Shown here: positions 26,792 to 37,100 of the stretch, piece after piece
Layout of the letters: each line of letters opens with the position of its first letter
How positions within the stretch are numbered: the first letter of the stretch is position 1
NCBI GenBank assembly: GCA_041391925.1
Contig: JAWKNA010000008.1
Span: 124,001 to 188,000, forward strand
Direction: 5' to 3'
Origin: JBPOFM01 sp041391925
GTDB lineage: Bacteria; Bacteroidota; Bacteroidia; Flavobacteriales; Flavobacteriaceae
Length of the DNA stretch: 64,000 bases
The notes under the pieces: model-generated
Database searches by the model: none
The model's input: only the letters and a program-made list of their open reading frames with translations
Told to the model about the DNA's origin: nothing
Translations under genes and position numbers: made by a program

Positions 26792-28588
26792 CTAGTGCTG
26801 AAGTTCTTCTTCACCTTCTCTTAATGGAATATTTTGGGGCACAAAATCTTCTTCATATCCAGGCTTACTGTAATCATATGACCAGCGGTACACATGTGGG
26901 ATTTCGCCAGGCCAGTTGCCATGGATGTGCTTTACAGGTGCTGTCCATTCCAGAGTAGTTGATCTCCATGGGTTTTGTGGTGCTTTCTTTCCAAAGAAAA
27001 TGCTTCCAAAGAAATTGTATAAATACACCAATTGAAATGCTCCACCAATCAAGGCAAATATCGTAATGATAACGTTTACATTCGCCAAATCGTCAAATAG
27101 CGGGAAGTTCGTATTTGTATAATATCTTCTAGGAAGACCTGCCATTCCTATGAAGTGCATAGGGAAAAAGACACCATAAGCACAAATAGCGGTCACCCAA
27201 AAGTGTAAATAGCCCAAATTTTTGTTCAACATGCGGCCGAACATTTTTGGATACCAGTGATAAATTCCTGCAAACATTCCATAGAGAGCAGAGATACCCA
27301 TTACCAAGTGGAAGTGGGCAATGACGAAGTAGGTATCGTGCACGTTAATATCCAAAGCGCTATCCCCAAGGATGATACCTGTTAAACCACCTGTGATAAA
27401 TGTTGAAACAAAACCTATGGAAAACAACATAGCTGGATTCATCTGAAGGTTTCCTTTCCATAAAGTCGTAATCCAGTTGAAAGCTTTTACGGCGGAAGGA
27501 ATGGCTATCAATAAGGTTGTAAATGTAAAAACGGATCCCAAAAATGGATTCATACCAGAAATGAACATATGGTGACCCCAAACAATGGTAGATAGAAATG
27601 CAATTGCCAATATAGATGCGACCATCGCTCGATATCCAAAAATCGGTTTCCGCGAGTTGGTGGCCATGATTTCCGAAACCAATCCCATCGCTGGAAGGAT
27701 AACGATATACACTTCCGGGTGTCCAAGGAACCAAAACAGGTGTTCAAACAATACTGGTGAACCACCTTGATAATGCAGCACTTCGCCTTGGATAAAAATA
27801 TCGGATAAGAAAAAGGATGTTCCAAAACTTCTATCCATTATCAACAATAACGCTGCCGATAATAATACTGGGAAAGATACGACACCAATAACTGCTGTGA
27901 TGAAAAACGCCCAAATGGTCAATGGCAAACGTGTCATTGACATACCTTTTGTACGCAAATTGATGACTGTTACTATGTAGTTCAATGAACCCAATAAGGA
28001 TTGGGCGATGAATATAGCCATGGATACGAGCCATAAGGTCATACCAAGCCCTGAACCTCCTTGTGCCATTGGCAAAGCGCTCAAAGGTGGATAGATGGTC
28101 CATCCTGCAGCAGCTGGTCCAGCTTCTAAAAACAATGAAATAAGCATAATGACACAAGACACAAAGAATATCCAGAAAGACAGCATATTCAGAAATCCTG
28201 AAGCCATATCACGTGCGCCAATTTGCAATGGTATCAATAAGTTACTGAACGTACCACTTAAACCAGCAGTCAGAACAAAAAATACCATGATGGTACCATG
28301 AATGGTCACCAATGCCAAATAGATATCTGCATCCATAACGCCATCTGGTGCCCATTTGCCCAATAATGCCTCAAATAAAAGATTTGGCTGTTCTGGCCAT
28401 GCAATCTGCATACGGAACATCATGGACATCATAACACCAATAACGCCCATAATAGTACCAGTAATGAGATACTGTTTGGCAATCATTTTATGATCTTGGC
28501 TAAAGATGTACTTAGTTACAAAGGTTTCTTTATGATGATGTCCGTGATCGTCGTCGTGTGCGTGAGTATCTACTGCGTGTGTTGACAT
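26792..28588 (-). CDS. coxA: Cytochrome c oxidase subunit I (aa3 type)
   Basis: Catalytic, proton-pumping core of the terminal oxidase: low-spin heme a plus the heme a3-CuB centre. The 598-residue protein has 12 helices and the family's diagnostic motifs: FLGHPEVYIVILPA (CuB histidine cross-linked to tyrosine), WGHHMFISG (paired CuB histidines) and HDTYFVIAHFHLVMG (a3 and a ligands). The E-containing GHPEVY motif places it in the A-type (mitochondrial-like) class. A histidine-rich N-terminus (residues 4-20) precedes the first helix. It ends the act-cox transcription unit; heme O synthase is encoded at 5238-6131. Confidence 0.97.
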   Translation of the reverse strand: MSTHAVDTHAHDDDHGHHHKETFVTKYIFSQDHKMIAKQYLITGTIMGVIGVMMSMMFRMQIAWPEQPNLLFEALLGKWAPDGVMDADIYLALVTIHGTIMVFFVLTAGLSGTFSNLLIPLQIGARDMASGFLNMLSFWIFFVSCVIMLISLFLEAGPAAAGWTIYPPLSALPMAQGGSGLGMTLWLVSMAIFIAQSLLGSLNYIVTVINLRTKGMSMTRLPLTIWAFFITAVIGVVSFPVLLSAALLLIMDRSFGTSFFLSDIFIQGEVLHYQGGSPVLFEHLFWFLGHPEVYIVILPAMGLVSEIMATNSRKPIFGYRAMVASILAIAFLSTIVWGHHMFISGMNPFLGSVFTFTTLLIAIPSAVKAFNWITTLWKGNLQMNPAMLFSIGFVSTFITGGLTGIILGDSALDINVHDTYFVIAHFHLVMGISALYGMFAGIYHWYPKMFGRMLNKNLGYLHFWVTAICAYGVFFPMHFIGMAGLPRRYYTNTNFPLFDDLANVNVIITIFALIGGAFQLVYLYNFFGSIFFGKKAPQNPWRSTTLEWTAPVKHIHGNWPGEIPHVYRWSYDYSKPGYEEDFVPQNIPLREGEEELQH

Positions 28589-28614
28589 AATCTATATATA
28601 CTTTTTAAAGAATT

Positions 28615-29745
28615 TTATTCGGTTACTTGTTGGTCCACTTCTTCTGCAGCTTCATTGGTTTCTGCTTCAGGTTCAGGAGTCATGGATGCCTTGAACGTCT
28701 TTTGTTCTTTCATCCAAGCATCAAACTCTTCTTGAGTTTCTACAATAATTTTCATTTGCATATTGTAGTGTGATTTTCCACAAATCTTGTTGCATAACAA
28801 CAAATAATCAAATTCATAAGGGTCTAGAGCTGATTCGTTTTTTGCAACTAAATCTTTGCTTTTCTCTCTTCTGATTTCATTGATATGCTGTACTTTATCA
28901 ATCATATCTGGATTTTCCCGCATTTCCTTGGTAGTAATTGTAGGTGTAAATCCAAATTGGGTAATCATGCCAGGAACACAATTCATCTGCGCTCTAAAGT
29001 GAGGCATGTAAGCTGAATGCAGCACATCCTGAGAACGCATTTTGAACAGAATAGGGCGGCCAACAGGTAAATGTAGTTCTTTTGCAACTACATCATCTTG
29101 GCCATTTGGGTCAGATTCATCAATTCCAAGAATATTGGCTTTGTCTATATCAATCAATCGTACGTTTGCCATACCAAGTACATTGTCCTCACCAGAATAA
29201 CGTGCTGTCCAATTGAACTGTTGGGCGTACAACTCAATAACCATTGGGTCATCATCTTCGTTGACGTTCATGATGCTTGTCCAAGTGAACAAGCCATAAA
29301 TAATCAACCCAGCAAGAACTATTACGGGAATGATGGTCCAAATGGCTTCCAATGTATTATTATCAGCATAAAACAATGCCTTTTTACCCTTCTCGCCTCT
29401 ATATTTAAACGAAAACCAATGCAAAATGAATTGAGTAACGGTTTGAACAAAGAAAATAATGACCATAGAAACAATCATCAGATTGTCCAAATCAGGCCCA
29501 TGCGCTGATGCTGCGTTGGACATCAAGGGCAGGTCACCCCATTTTACAAAACAAACAATGGTGATGATATAAATGAAAGCCAAAAAGCCCATCATCAAAT
29601 AGCCATTGATTTTATTGTCATGATCTGTTGCAACCCCAGAAGTGTCTGACATTGGATTGGTTTGAGCCAAATCAAATATCTTGACCATTTGCCAGATTGC
29701 TACCGCTACAAAAAGTACTATTATAATCGTTAAAAAAGCAGTCAT
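28615..29745 (-). CDS. coxB: Cytochrome c oxidase subunit II with CuA site
   Basis: Accepts electrons from cytochrome c through the binuclear CuA centre and passes them to CoxA. The 376-residue protein has helices near 3-20, 48-67, 88-110 and 134-154 and a periplasmic cupredoxin domain from about 168. CuA ligands are visible: H243 (VLHSAYMPHF) and CNKICGKSHYNM giving C318, C322, H326 and M329. No fused cytochrome c domain follows, so this is an aa3 rather than caa3 subunit; the lipoprotein ActE is the probable donor. The C-terminal 30 residues are acidic and low-complexity. An insertion at about 205-222 is DxNG-rich. Confidence 0.96.
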   Translation of the reverse strand: MTAFLTIIIVLFVAVAIWQMVKIFDLAQTNPMSDTSGVATDHDNKINGYLMMGFLAFIYIITIVCFVKWGDLPLMSNAASAHGPDLDNLMIVSMVIIFFVQTVTQFILHWFSFKYRGEKGKKALFYADNNTLEAIWTIIPVIVLAGLIIYGLFTWTSIMNVNEDDDPMVIELYAQQFNWTARYSGEDNVLGMANVRLIDIDKANILGIDESDPNGQDDVVAKELHLPVGRPILFKMRSQDVLHSAYMPHFRAQMNCVPGMITQFGFTPTITTKEMRENPDMIDKVQHINEIRREKSKDLVAKNESALDPYEFDYLLLCNKICGKSHYNMQMKIIVETQEEFDAWMKEQKTFKASMTPEPEAETNEAAEEVDQQVTE

Positions 29746-29773
29746 TGTCGTTTCTCTTCTTTATAAACTGTTA

Positions 29774-31255
29774 TTAATAATGAAAATGCTCACTTTCGTG
29801 AATGAATGGATTGCGTTTAGCTACCAATGGTGCTTTGGTCAATGCAGTAAATACAATGAACAAGAATAATCCACCAAACAACAAAACAGAACCTATTTCT
29901 GGTATTCCGATAAACCATCTATCACCAACAGTTGCTGGCATAATCATATTGAAAATGTCGATATAATGTCCAAACAAAATCACAATACCGGCCATGATGA
30001 CAAACCAGTTGATGCGCTTAAAGTCACTGTTCATCAAAATCAAAATTGGGAACACAAAATTTGTTACCAACATACCGAAGAATGGCAACTTGTAATCTTC
30101 TATGCGCGTGATGAAGTATGTAACCTCTTCTGGAATGTTTGAATACCAAATCAACATAAATTGTGAAAACCACAAGTAAGTCCAAAAAATACTGAAACCA
30201 AACATAAATTTAGCCAAATCATGGATGTGGCTGTCATTTACTTGTGGCAACAGTCCTTTTCCTTTTAAATACATAGTCACCATGGCAATTACGGTTACAG
30301 CACTTACAATCATACTTGCAAACACATACCATCCAAATAAAGTACTGAACCAATGAGGATCGACACTCATAATCCAGTCCCAAGACATGATGGATTCTGT
30401 ATAGATGTAAAACACCAAAAATCCTGCGGAAATACGGAATGATTTTTTAAAATTCCTATTGTCTCCTTCTTCGGCGTTATCTTGAGCTATAGAGAATTTA
30501 CGAGCAAAATGACGATACAGGCACCAACCTCCAATAAATACAATTGCTCTTATGATAAATCCTGTGATGTTCAAAAATCCTGCCTTTCCTTGAATCAATT
30601 CATCTTTGGCAACGACTTCATCATTCATCCAAATGAATATTTCATTGTGATGACCAATATAATGTGATCCCAAAGCGATAGCAACAACTATAATGGCTCC
30701 AGGTAATAAGTAAGCCGTAATGCCTTCCATAACCCTAAACAATAATGGCGACCATCCTGCCTGTGCCGCAAACTGAATGGCATAAAACGCCAAGGCTCCC
30801 AGTGCAATCATCATAAAGAAAAATGCAGCAACATACAGGGCTGACCATGGCCTTTTCGCTAATTGTTCTTGGACATGAACTGCGTGTTCGTTATCGTGGT
30901 TTCCTTCTGAATGTTCAGCAGCGACAGTATGATTATCTTCCATTTCATGATGATTCATCATTGGAGCATCTTCCTCAGAATGCATCGCTTCCATATCGCT
31001 TGAATCTGTTGCGGTCATGGTTTCAGAATGTTGCTCCATGGAAGCCTCATTATCCATTGTTGCATGCGATTCAGTTCCGTGAGATTCAGTTGAAACAGCA
31101 TGGCCTCCACCATGGGCAGAATGTTCGTTAGCCAACATAGTATTGACCTCATCCAAAGATTTATGCGACGTCATAAAACCAACAGCCACTCCTAAAGCTC
31201 CCAATACAATCAGGATAATCGAAAATGTCTTTAATCTATTTGAAATTGTGTACAT
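29774..31255 (-). CDS. actF: Alternative complex III membrane subunit ActF
   Basis: One of the two large quinone-handling membrane subunits of alternative complex III (quinol:cytochrome c oxidoreductase), related to NrfD/PsrC. In 493 residues: first helix about 10-28, a long polar loop, then about nine further helices. Motifs include WSALYVAAFFFMMIALGAL, YIYTESIMSWDWIMSVDPHW and the FSQFMLIWYSNIPEE segment. Residues 44-128 form an unusual histidine-, methionine- and acid-rich stretch before the second helix. The gene lies 2 bases after actE and 28 before coxB, in the standard Bacteroidota order. Compared with ActC it is the more divergent of the pair. Confidence 0.93.
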   Translation of the reverse strand: MYTISNRLKTFSIILIVLGALGVAVGFMTSHKSLDEVNTMLANEHSAHGGGHAVSTESHGTESHATMDNEASMEQHSETMTATDSSDMEAMHSEEDAPMMNHHEMEDNHTVAAEHSEGNHDNEHAVHVQEQLAKRPWSALYVAAFFFMMIALGALAFYAIQFAAQAGWSPLLFRVMEGITAYLLPGAIIVVAIALGSHYIGHHNEIFIWMNDEVVAKDELIQGKAGFLNITGFIIRAIVFIGGWCLYRHFARKFSIAQDNAEEGDNRNFKKSFRISAGFLVFYIYTESIMSWDWIMSVDPHWFSTLFGWYVFASMIVSAVTVIAMVTMYLKGKGLLPQVNDSHIHDLAKFMFGFSIFWTYLWFSQFMLIWYSNIPEEVTYFITRIEDYKLPFFGMLVTNFVFPILILMNSDFKRINWFVIMAGIVILFGHYIDIFNMIMPATVGDRWFIGIPEIGSVLLFGGLFLFIVFTALTKAPLVAKRNPFIHESEHFHY

Positions 31256-31257
31256 AT

Positions 31258-31839
31258 CTATATTGAATCTTTAACAGTCTGACTTCCTCCTAATTCCGAT
31301 TTTAACTTCATGACATAGTTCACCACTTGCCAACGCTCTTCTTCTTTCAATTGATTTGCATATGAACCCATGGTATTTTTACCATAATAAATCACATGGT
31401 AAATACTTCCAGGAGTTAAAACTCTTCCTGGGTCATTATATGCTGGGACTCCAAGTATTTTTTCTCTTTTCACTAGATTCCCTTGTCCATCACCTTTATT
31501 CCCGTGACAGATGGCACAATAGATACCAAATAACTGTCCTCCTCTTATTTCATCAATTTGCGTAGAATCCAAGGGGCTTTTTAAATTGATTTTTGCCAAT
31601 TCATAATCCTCATTGGTGTTTTTGTATTCATAAAGTTCATGTCCTCGGGCAATAGTACCTTCAGCTGGTAACTGTGCTTCCACCCCATTTTTAAAAGCAT
31701 CAGATTCACTGTAAGCTTCATAACCCACAGGTTCGTACATATTAGGCATAAATTGATAATTCGGTCTTGAATCCTTTTTGCATGATGCAAACGATACAAG
31801 TATCATCATCAATAGTGTTATTTTAAATACGCTTTTCAT
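31258..31839 (-). CDS. actE: Alternative complex III monoheme cytochrome c ActE (lipoprotein)
   Basis: Electron exit subunit of alternative complex III, passing electrons to oxidase subunit II. The N-terminal helix ends in a lipobox (VSFASC, cysteine 20 from the preferred start), so it is a membrane-anchored lipoprotein. The single heme site is CAICH (108-112) followed by GNKGDGQGNL, with the distal methionine probably in NTMGSYANQL. An ATG at 31863 adds 8 residues and would overlap actD by 17 bases; the ATG at 31839 falls 8 bases after the actD stop and starts directly at the signal peptide (MKSVFKITLL), so I use it. Confidence 0.93.
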   Translation of the reverse strand: MKSVFKITLLMMILVSFASCKKDSRPNYQFMPNMYEPVGYEAYSESDAFKNGVEAQLPAEGTIARGHELYEYKNTNEDYELAKINLKSPLDSTQIDEIRGGQLFGIYCAICHGNKGDGQGNLVKREKILGVPAYNDPGRVLTPGSIYHVIYYGKNTMGSYANQLKEEERWQVVNYVMKLKSELGGSQTVKDSI

Positions 31840-31846
31840 AACTATT

Positions 31847-32380
31847 CTAATGTGCTTTATCAATTAAAGTGACTTCAACGGCTCCTGTATCTCTCAAAAT
31901 GTCAAACTGTTCATCTATATTATGTCCTGCAGCTATTTCCATCAAAAAGTGGTCATCTGTTGTTCTAGTATCTGGGTTTTCAGCTTTCTTGAAAGGCCAC
32001 ATTCTACTTCTTAAATAAAACGTGATAACCATTAAGTGGGCCGCGAAAAATACGGTCAACTCAAACATGATTGGCACAAATGCAGGCATATTTTCGATAT
32101 AACTGAAACTTGGTTTACCACCAATATTTTGAGGCCAATCCTTTATCATGATAAAGTTCATCATCACAATGGCAACTGTCAAACCGACACATCCATATAT
32201 AAATGATGTAATCGCAATGCGCGTGGGTGCCAAACCCATAGCTTTGTCCAATCCGTGAACAGGAAATGGCGTATATATTTCTTCGATATGATAACGCTCT
32301 GCACGCACCTTTTTAACAGCAGCCATCAAGACGTCATCATCTGTATAAATAGCGTGAATAACTTTTGAAGATTCTTCCAT
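31847..32380 (-). CDS. actD: Alternative complex III subunit ActD (DUF3341)
   Basis: A 177-residue membrane subunit of alternative complex III that holds ActC and the peripheral part together; it carries no cofactor. A soluble N-terminal domain (about 1-55, with VIHAIYTDDDVLMAAVKKVR and IYTPFPVHGLDKAMG) is followed by two helices (about 58-79 and 100-124), then a cytoplasmic or periplasmic tail with TDDHFLMEIA. The PFPVHGLDKAMGL segment is characteristic of DUF3341 proteins. It starts 8 bases after actC. Confidence 0.94.
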   Translation of the reverse strand: MEESSKVIHAIYTDDDVLMAAVKKVRAERYHIEEIYTPFPVHGLDKAMGLAPTRIAITSFIYGCVGLTVAIVMMNFIMIKDWPQNIGGKPSFSYIENMPAFVPIMFELTVFFAAHLMVITFYLRSRMWPFKKAENPDTRTTDDHFLMEIAAGHNIDEQFDILRDTGAVEVTLIDKAH

Positions 32381-32388
32381 ACTATTAC

Positions 32389-34134
32389 TTAGTTGTTTAT
32401 TAATAATTTAGCCTGTCCTGCCCAATCATCACGTTCTGCCCTACCTGGGAAAGAAGCTGTAATTTCGTCCAACAAGTCATATTCGTGTTTCGTCATTTTG
32501 CTCACTTGTAAATAAGAATAAATTCCGATGCCATTCAACACCTCTTCCATTTTTGGACCAATACCGTTGATTTTCTGTAAATCATCCTTGGTTTGGGTCA
32601 TTGGGTCAAAACTTCCTATGCCTTCCAAAAGTTTGTTTATGGATTTAGGGTCGTGAGGTTTTGCCGTTGATTTCTCTTCTACAACTGGAACCCCAGAATG
32701 AGGAATAACTTTGTGAGTGCGCGCATCAGAGCCAGTTCCAACCAAGCTATCGCCTCGTTCTCTAATTTTCTTGTAACGCTCTCCAGAAGATTTCAATATG
32801 GTTTTAACCTCTGCCTGAGCAATTACTGGGAACGTTCTTGCATATAAAAGGAACAATACAAAGAAGAATCCGATGGTTCCGATGAAAATTCCAATATCCA
32901 CAAATGTTGGTGAGAACATCGTCCAAGACGATGGCAAATAATCTCTGTGCAATGAGGTCACGATAATCACGAAACGTTCAAACCACATCCCTACGTTTAC
33001 GACGATGGAGATAAAGAATGAGAACATGATACTGGTACGCAACTTTTTGAACCACATAAATTGAGGCGAGAATACGTTACAGCTCATCATCATCCAATAA
33101 GCCCAAGCATAAGGACCTGTTGCTCTATTCAAGAATGCATATTGCTCATACTCAACACCAGAATACCAAGCGATGAATAACTCTGTGATATACGCAACCC
33201 CAACGATAGAACCTGTAATCATGATGACGATGTTCATCAATTCGATATGCTGTACCGTGATATAATCTTCAAGATTACAGACTTTACGCATAATAATCAA
33301 CAACGTGTTTACCATCGCAAATCCAGAGAAAATCGCACCAGCAACGAAATATGGTGGGAAAATCGTGGTATGCCATCCTGGAATTACTGAAGTGGCGAAG
33401 TCAAAGGATACAATGGTATGAACCGAAAGTACCAATGGTGTTGCCAAACCAGCAAGTACTAAGGACACTTCCTCAAAACGTTGCCAATCTTTAGCTCTAC
33501 CTGACCATCCGAAACTTAATAATGAATAAATTTTCTTTTGAAACGGTTTGACAGCTCTATCACGAATCATTGCAAAATCTGGCAACAAACCAGTCCACCA
33601 GAATACCAACGAAACCGAAAGATATGTTGAAATCGCGAATACGTCCCAAAGTAACGGTGAATTGAAGTTTACCCAAAGCGACCCAAATTGATTTGGAATT
33701 GGCAATACCCAATAGCCCAACCAAGGTCTACCCATGTGGATAACCGGGAACAATCCTGCTTGTACAACTGAGAAAATCGTCATCGCTTCCGCAGAACGGT
33801 TAATTGCCATTCTCCATTTTTGACGGAATAATAAAAGTACTGCAGAAATCAGTGTTCCTGCGTGACCAATACCCACCCACCAAACGAAGTTGGTAATATC
33901 CCAAGCCCAACCAACTGTTTTGTTAAGACCCCAGACACCGATTCCCGTAGAAATGGTATAAATGATACATCCAATTCCCCAAAGAAAAGCTACAAGTGAA
34001 ATGGAAAAAACTATCCACCATGCTTTATTGGCTTGTCCTTCAACAGGTCTTGCTACATCCACAGATACATCGTGGTATGATTTTTCACCTGTAACTAAAG
34101 GTCTTCTAATAGGTGCTTCGTAATGAGACGCCAT
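32389..34134 (-). CDS. actC: Alternative complex III membrane subunit ActC (NrfD/PsrC family) with C-terminal HhH domain
   Basis: Quinol-oxidising membrane subunit with about ten helices over residues 35-450. Family motifs include WVGIGHAGTLISAVLLLFRQ, HMGRPWLGYW, SPLLWDVFAISTYLSVS and SFDFATSVIPGWHTTIFPPY. From about residue 515 to the end is a separate small domain, QKINGIGPKMEEVLNGIGIY then ASFPGRAERDDWAGQA, which reads as a helix-hairpin-helix fold of the kind found in some Bacteroidota ActC proteins and in L21-like proteins. The linker between is polar (STAKPHDPKSINKLLEGIG). The total of 581 residues is longer than the roughly 450-480 of the minimal subunit because of this tail. Confidence 0.95.
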   Translation of the reverse strand: MASHYEAPIRRPLVTGEKSYHDVSVDVARPVEGQANKAWWIVFSISLVAFLWGIGCIIYTISTGIGVWGLNKTVGWAWDITNFVWWVGIGHAGTLISAVLLLFRQKWRMAINRSAEAMTIFSVVQAGLFPVIHMGRPWLGYWVLPIPNQFGSLWVNFNSPLLWDVFAISTYLSVSLVFWWTGLLPDFAMIRDRAVKPFQKKIYSLLSFGWSGRAKDWQRFEEVSLVLAGLATPLVLSVHTIVSFDFATSVIPGWHTTIFPPYFVAGAIFSGFAMVNTLLIIMRKVCNLEDYITVQHIELMNIVIMITGSIVGVAYITELFIAWYSGVEYEQYAFLNRATGPYAWAYWMMMSCNVFSPQFMWFKKLRTSIMFSFFISIVVNVGMWFERFVIIVTSLHRDYLPSSWTMFSPTFVDIGIFIGTIGFFFVLFLLYARTFPVIAQAEVKTILKSSGERYKKIRERGDSLVGTGSDARTHKVIPHSGVPVVEEKSTAKPHDPKSINKLLEGIGSFDPMTQTKDDLQKINGIGPKMEEVLNGIGIYSYLQVSKMTKHEYDLLDEITASFPGRAERDDWAGQAKLLINN

Positions 34135-34160
34135 AATTCGTTTATAGTTTCTAAATTAAT

Positions 34161-37100
34161 TTAAGCTTCAGTTGTATTTCTCACTTTTACATGATATTGA
34201 ACGTTTGGTTTTGTTCCAACACTTTCCAATAAGTGATACATACGATTATCTTTTTTAAGTTTTGCAACTTTACTTTCTTTATCATTGATATCTCCAAATA
34301 CCATGGCACCGCTTCCACAAGCAGCTGAACAAGCTGTGCTGAATTCTCCATCTTTGATAACACGTCCATCACGTTTGGCATCCAAGATTGTTTTTTGTGT
34401 CATTTGAATGCACATAGAACATTTCTCCATCACACCACGAGAACGCACCACTACATCTGGATTCAATACCATGCGACCTAAATCGTCATTCATATGGTAA
34501 TCAAATTCATCATTTTTGTTGTACAAGAACCAGTTGAAGCGTCGAACTTTGTAAGGACAGTTGTTTGCGCAATAGCGTGTACCTACACAACGGTTATATG
34601 CCATATGGTTTTGACCTTGACGACCATGAGACGTTGCTGCCACCGGACAAACCGTTTCACAAGGTGCATGATTACAATGTTGACACATGACAGGCTGGAA
34701 TGCTACCTGAGGATTATCCATGGCAGCGGATTCCATTTCGTTAAATCCTCCTAGTGAACCATTATCTCCAAATAAGCCAGAAAAATTCTCCTTTTTCTCG
34801 TCATCTTCACTAAAGGTCTCTTCAGAAGAATAGTATCTATCGATACGCAACCAATGCATATCCCTACTTTTTCTAACTTCCTGTTTCCCTACAACAGGCA
34901 CATTGTTTTCAGAATGACACGCAATGACGCATGCTCCGCAACCTGTACAGGCATTCAAGTCAATTGATAAGTTGAAATGATGCCCAATTGAACGGTCAAA
35001 TTCATCCCACAAGTCAACTTCTGGAGAAGTGACTGGAGTTTCAATGTGATTTAATGACACTGCTGGAACTGCATTCCAGTAGTCTTTATCTTTGGTATTG
35101 AAAATTTCGAGAGTGGTTTCTTTGATGATATCACCACGACCCATTAAGGTATTGTGCAATTGAACGCAAGCAAATTCATGTTCACCACCTACTACTTTCA
35201 AAGAAGCACCTGATTGCGTTGTATTAAAATCTTTGTAAAATTTGTATGCGTTTTTTCCGGTTTGCATCTCCTTTTTTAAACCCTTGGTACGTCCGTAACC
35301 AAATGATAATCCGATTGAACCGACCGCTTGGCCTGGTTGGATTAGTGCTGGAAGCGTCTCCTTGACACCATTTACAGTCAATTCGACCAAACTACCGTTT
35401 AAACCACCATTGGCTACATGCCAATTCTTGATATTCAATTTTTTGGCATCTGTTTTGGAAACAGACACATAATTGTCCCAAGTCACACGAGTAATAGGAT
35501 CTGGGAATTCTTGTAACCATGGATTGTTGGCTTGTTGACCATCCCCTAAACCTATCTTACTATATAAGGTTAATTCCAAACCATTAGATTCAGAAGATGA
35601 GGCTAAACTTCTTGCCGCATCTCCACCAGAGACTGATACAGAAGAAATACTTTCAGAGGTTACTTCAGTAGATTCAGTGTTAGAAGACATTTCATCTCCT
35701 ACCAAAGAAGCCACAGATACACCTCCAGATTCAAACACTCCATCATGAAGCGCTTGATTGAATGAACTTCCACCTAACACACTACTTGTCCAGGTGTCCT
35801 TGATAAAATCATGATAAGTCATCTCACTTCCAGTCCACTTCAATAAAGCATCTTGAAATTGTCTAGTATCAAACAAAGGACGAATGGTCGGTTGCGTCAA
35901 GGCAAAATGACCCTTTTTTAGTTCTACATCTCCCCAAGATTCCAAATAGTGAGGTGCAGCAGCAATATATTGTACCGCCGAAGCTGTTTCATCTGCTTTC
36001 ATAGAGAAGGCAATGGATAATTCTGTATTTCCCAATCCTTCTTTAAATTCCGAACTGTTAGGGAGGGTATATAATGGATTTACACCACACATAATGATAG
36101 CTCCTACTTTTCCAGCTTTCATATCAGACACCAGAGCTGCAACAGCTTTATCACTTCCTTGTCTTGTAGTAATTGGCGTTTTAGTGTCCAAAGCCTTACT
36201 TCCAAGAGAAGCATTGATATTTAAAGCCACTGTTTGTGCATTTACATCATTGATACCAGTTACCAAAACACCTTTGCTACCTGCTTTTTTCAATTCTGAA
36301 GCCGCTTTTTGGACAGCTTCATCGATGTGTGCTGGTAAATCGGCAGACACACCTTGACCTGTGATATAACTATATATTTTTGCTAATGCTTTTCTTTGTT
36401 GAGATGGTGTCGCAGGAATACGTGTGTCCGCATTGGCACCAGTTAAAGACATGTTGGCTTCAATCTGAATGTGACGTGACATTTTACCGTCTTTTGGAAT
36501 ACGCCCTTGAGCATATCCAGCATCAAAACCTCCACCTTGCCAATCTACCAAAAAGTCAGCACCTACCGAAACGATAGTCGAAGCTTTTGAGAAATCGTAA
36601 TTAGCCAAAGCGCGCTCACCATATTTTGCTTGGTAAGCATCCAATGCAGCGGATTCTGAAATTGCATCATATACTACGTGACGAACATTACCATATTTTT
36701 CCTTAAATGTAGAAATCAATCTTGATGTAGAAGGACTTGCAAATGTTTGTGTCAATAAAACGATTTCCTTACCAGCAACCTTAAGATCGGTTAATTTCTG
36801 ATTTACTTCAGAGTCAAAAGTGCTCCAAGAAATTTTATCACCGCCTTTCATAGGCGATTTCACTCTTAAATTGTCATACAATCCCAATACTGAAGCATTC
36901 ACACGTGCATTTACATGTGACGAGCTCATCTCATTGTTGTCAATCTTAATAGGCCGACCTTCACGGGTTTTTACAAGAACACTTGCAAAATCATAACCAT
37001 CAGCAATCGTGGTTGCATAGTAATTTGCTACACCAGGAATAATACTTTCTGGCTGCACTACATATGGAATGGATTTAATGACCGGTCCTTCACAAGCCGC

